8,074 nucleotides of DNA, taken from assembly GCA_937891165.1 (NCBI GenBank), contig CALAEX010000229.1, forward strand, positions 1-8,074, in the 5' to 3' direction. The stretch comes from an uncultured Lachnospiraceae bacterium. GTDB lineage: Bacteria > Bacillota > Clostridia > Lachnospirales > Lachnospiraceae. The notes under the pieces are model-generated. The model worked only from the letters and a program-made list of their open reading frames with translations, was not told where the DNA came from and did no database searches. Of the stretch, positions 6,472 through 8,074 are shown piece after piece (within the stretch, counting starts at the first letter, position 1; every line of letters starts with the position of its first letter). Made by a program: the position numbers and the translations under genes.

Positions 6472-7971
6472 ATGAAAAAGTGGAACAAAATATTTGCATT
6501 TATATTCGTATTAGGCGTTATAATCAGTCAAGTTTCTAATATGAATGTAATTGCTAGTTTAGAAAAAACTACGACGGCGACTGGAAGTGCCTTAGAAACT
6601 AATGAAACTGTAATATTTGATAAAGTTGAGCATATTTGTATTGATGTAGATGCAAATGGATTTTGTGAAGATTGTCAAGCTATTTTGACATCACTTATAG
6701 AACCTTATACTGTTACGAATCCTTTTAGTACATTGATTACTGTAAATGGTGATGATGCAGAAGCTACATCCGTTTATGCTGGTGCTATAGTAACACTTGC
6801 ACTTGTTCCAATTTCTACGGAACCTTCTAAGGGGTATGTAAGCAAATATGATGCAGTTTGTAGTTATTCTGTATCAGATTCTAATGGCAATAGCATAACA
6901 ATAGAAGCAGATGGGACGTTCATAATGCCAGAGAGTGATGTTATAGTAAATTGTATTTATACAACGATTTGGAGAATAAGAGTACATTCTACAGATGAGA
7001 TGAATATGACAATTTCGATTCAACGTGCGATAGAACCAATTTATGATTTTGAAGATGTAGTTACAAAACAGGAGGATGAGGACTTTTTTTATTTGTATGC
7101 TGCTGAGGGTGATGTAGTTACTCTAAGTGGTGATATTGTATCTGCTGAACATTTTCTTGACCGTCTTTGGTTTCTTGTAGAATATGATAAGTCTCATAAG
7201 ACATTAGGTTATGTTGAGAATAGTCAGAGTTTTATAATGTCTGGTGAAATGGTAAAGATTGAACCAAAATTTGGATATAAGTTTCATACGGTTGAATATA
7301 CAACAGATAGTACACCTTATATTGACGCAGACGGAAATATTGTTATTAGTGGTACTAATGTGTATACCACAGGGGAAAGAGGTATTTGGGAAGTTCCAGA
7401 TTTTTTAGATACTTATGATTATGAAGTAATTCCGACAGTTATCAATGCTGTAGATGGTTATTATTTAGTTACTCCAAGTGTGTTTTATTATGGAGCTGAC
7501 AATAAATTTTATCAGTGTGATGAAGAAGATATTATATTAGACCTTACAACAGGTGAATTAACTGTAAAATATATGTCCCAGTCTATTGTTATCTATTATA
7601 CTTTTGATAAGATAGAAGTAGAACCAGAATATATTGTTACATTACCTGCTACAATTGTTATGGAGATTAATTCGGATGATATATCTGTTATGAGAGCAGA
7701 ATTACCTATTATGATAAAATATCAGCTTTCGGAGAATGATGAAATAAAAATTAGTATTCCAAATGATTTTACTATTATGAATCAGGATGGAGATATACTT
7801 AGAGTAACTGCTAATAAATATAATTCTTCATGGACAAATTATACAGATGGAGTTACAAGTGATATGGATGGTTATTTAGTAGGTAGAGATTCTTTTATAT
7901 TATATACAGATACAATGGCTGGTGCATGGACAGGAAGTCTTACTGTCAATATTGATGTAATAACAGAATAA
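6472..7971 (+). CDS. Large secreted surface protein with C-terminal SLPA-type domain
   Basis: This 499-residue protein has a signal peptide with probable cleavage after VIA (residue 28). A TATGSAL linker leads to an HICIDVDANGFCEDC segment (54-68) with a C-8-C-2-C pattern, resembling short Asp/Cys-rich motifs in surface proteins of Lachnospiraceae. Residues about 84-165 look like an InlB B-repeat-like unit ending GTFIMPESDVIVNCIY, the same closing pattern as in the 407-residue neighbour. Residues about 166-383 are beta-rich and not recognised. The C-terminal domain begins YIVTLPATI (387-395) and ends GSLTVNIDV, like the 193-residue protein. No LPxTG or C-terminal membrane helix is present. 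The ribosome binding site AGAGG (6459-6463) is 8 bases from the ATG. It follows a terminator, so it may have its own promoter, but no convincing one is visible in 6403-6458. Its function is not known; binding to a surface or partner cell is inference. Confidence 0.78.
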   Translation: MKKWNKIFAFIFVLGVIISQVSNMNVIASLEKTTTATGSALETNETVIFDKVEHICIDVDANGFCEDCQAILTSLIEPYTVTNPFSTLITVNGDDAEATSVYAGAIVTLALVPISTEPSKGYVSKYDAVCSYSVSDSNGNSITIEADGTFIMPESDVIVNCIYTTIWRIRVHSTDEMNMTISIQRAIEPIYDFEDVVTKQEDEDFFYLYAAEGDVVTLSGDIVSAEHFLDRLWFLVEYDKSHKTLGYVENSQSFIMSGEMVKIEPKFGYKFHTVEYTTDSTPYIDADGNIVISGTNVYTTGERGIWEVPDFLDTYDYEVIPTVINAVDGYYLVTPSVFYYGADNKFYQCDEEDIILDLTTGELTVKYMSQSIVIYYTFDKIEVEPEYIVTLPATIVMEINSDDISVMRAELPIMIKYQLSENDEIKISIPNDFTIMNQDGDILRVTANKYNSSWTNYTDGVTSDMDGYLVGRDSFILYTDTMAGAWTGSLTVNIDVITE

Positions 7972-7984
7972 GCTTTCTTATAGA

Positions 7985-8018
7985 GAGGATTGTGTACTAG
8001 CAGTCCTCCTAATTTTTT
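7985..8018 (+). terminator. Rho-independent terminator after the 499-residue secreted protein gene
   Basis: The left arm GAGGATTG (7985-7992), an 8-base loop and the right arm CAGTCCTC (8001-8008) form eight pairs including one G-U, followed by T6 at 8013-8018. It begins 13 bases after the stop codon. Its arms closely resemble those of the terminator before this gene. Confidence 0.87.
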
Positions 8019-8074
8019 GTATAATCTCTCGGAATCTTTAAGTCAGTAAAATCAAGGCTTTTAGATTCCTTTTT
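8009..8074 (-). CDS. Possible 3' end of a convergent gene (partial)
   Basis: On the minus strand the frame entering from the window edge is open for 21 codons and ends in TAG at 8009-8011. The peptide has a protein-like tail (SLDFTDLKIPRDYTKN). It would converge on the 499-residue protein gene, with the terminator hairpin between them. The stretch is too short to identify a family, and in AT-rich DNA an open stretch of this length can occur by chance. Confidence 0.3.
   Translation of the reverse strand, partial: KKESKSLDFTDLKIPRDYTKN
8031..8074 (+). repeat. Imperfect inverted repeat with T tract at the window end
   Basis: GGAATCT (8031-8037) pairs with AGATTCC (8063-8069). Inside a 2x2 T/T bulge, AAGTC (8040-8044) pairs with GGCTT (8056-8060). 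T5 follows to the window end. It could be a second terminator on the + strand or chance pairing within the possible minus-strand gene; the two readings compete. Confidence 0.4.

Noticed and set aside
8020..8025. Perfect TATAAT as a promoter -10 box
   Set aside because: It directly follows the T tract of a terminator, and no -35-like sequence lies at the right distance, which falls inside the hairpin.

Overview
The window is AT-rich, with A-rich leaders carrying purine-rich ribosome binding sites, and it is read almost entirely on the + strand. The protein families (PrgI, a TraE/VirB4-type ATPase, and Lachnospiraceae-style secreted proteins with Cys-rich and SLPA-type domains) point to a Clostridia-type Firmicute, most likely a gut Lachnospiraceae-like bacterium. 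The left half looks like the transfer module of an integrative and conjugative element. This assignment rests on recognising protein families by eye; no search was run.

Left half (1-3780): a type IV secretion (conjugation) gene run. In order it holds the C-terminal half of a VirB6/TrbL-like polytopic membrane protein (56-496), a small stand-alone zinc-ribbon protein resembling the C-terminal repeat of topoisomerase III (520-819), a PrgI-family membrane protein (860-1249), and a VirB4/TraE ATPase (1252-3780). The VirB4 gene is cut by one in-frame TGA at 1561-1563. The protein sequence continues in the same frame on the other side, and the Walker A and B motifs are intact. The VirB6-like gene also has an in-frame TAA (26-28) just before its open part, has no visible ribosome binding site, and seems short for its family. 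With two core conjugation genes interrupted, this copy of the transfer apparatus may be inactive or decaying, unless the stops are sequencing errors or are read through.

Right half (3781-7971): four genes for exported or membrane-anchored proteins. They are a 183-residue protein with one N-terminal membrane anchor, a 193-residue secreted protein, a 407-residue single-pass protein with a Cys-rich outer part and a cytoplasmic C-terminal domain, and a 499-residue secreted protein. The 193- and 499-residue proteins share a C-terminal domain type (YxVxLPAxI at its start, GxLTxN at its end). The 193- and 407-residue proteins share a VExTAxxK segment after the signal peptide. They look like a surface module, possibly for adhesion or mating contact, or cargo of the element; the function is not known. 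A hairpin terminator follows the 407-residue gene (6370-6402) and a similar one follows the 499-residue gene (7985-8018). The last about 65 bases may hold the 3' end of a convergent minus-strand gene, or another hairpin.

No tRNA, rRNA, CRISPR array, complete insertion sequence or riboswitch was seen. The longest gene-free stretch is about 130 bases (3781-3912).
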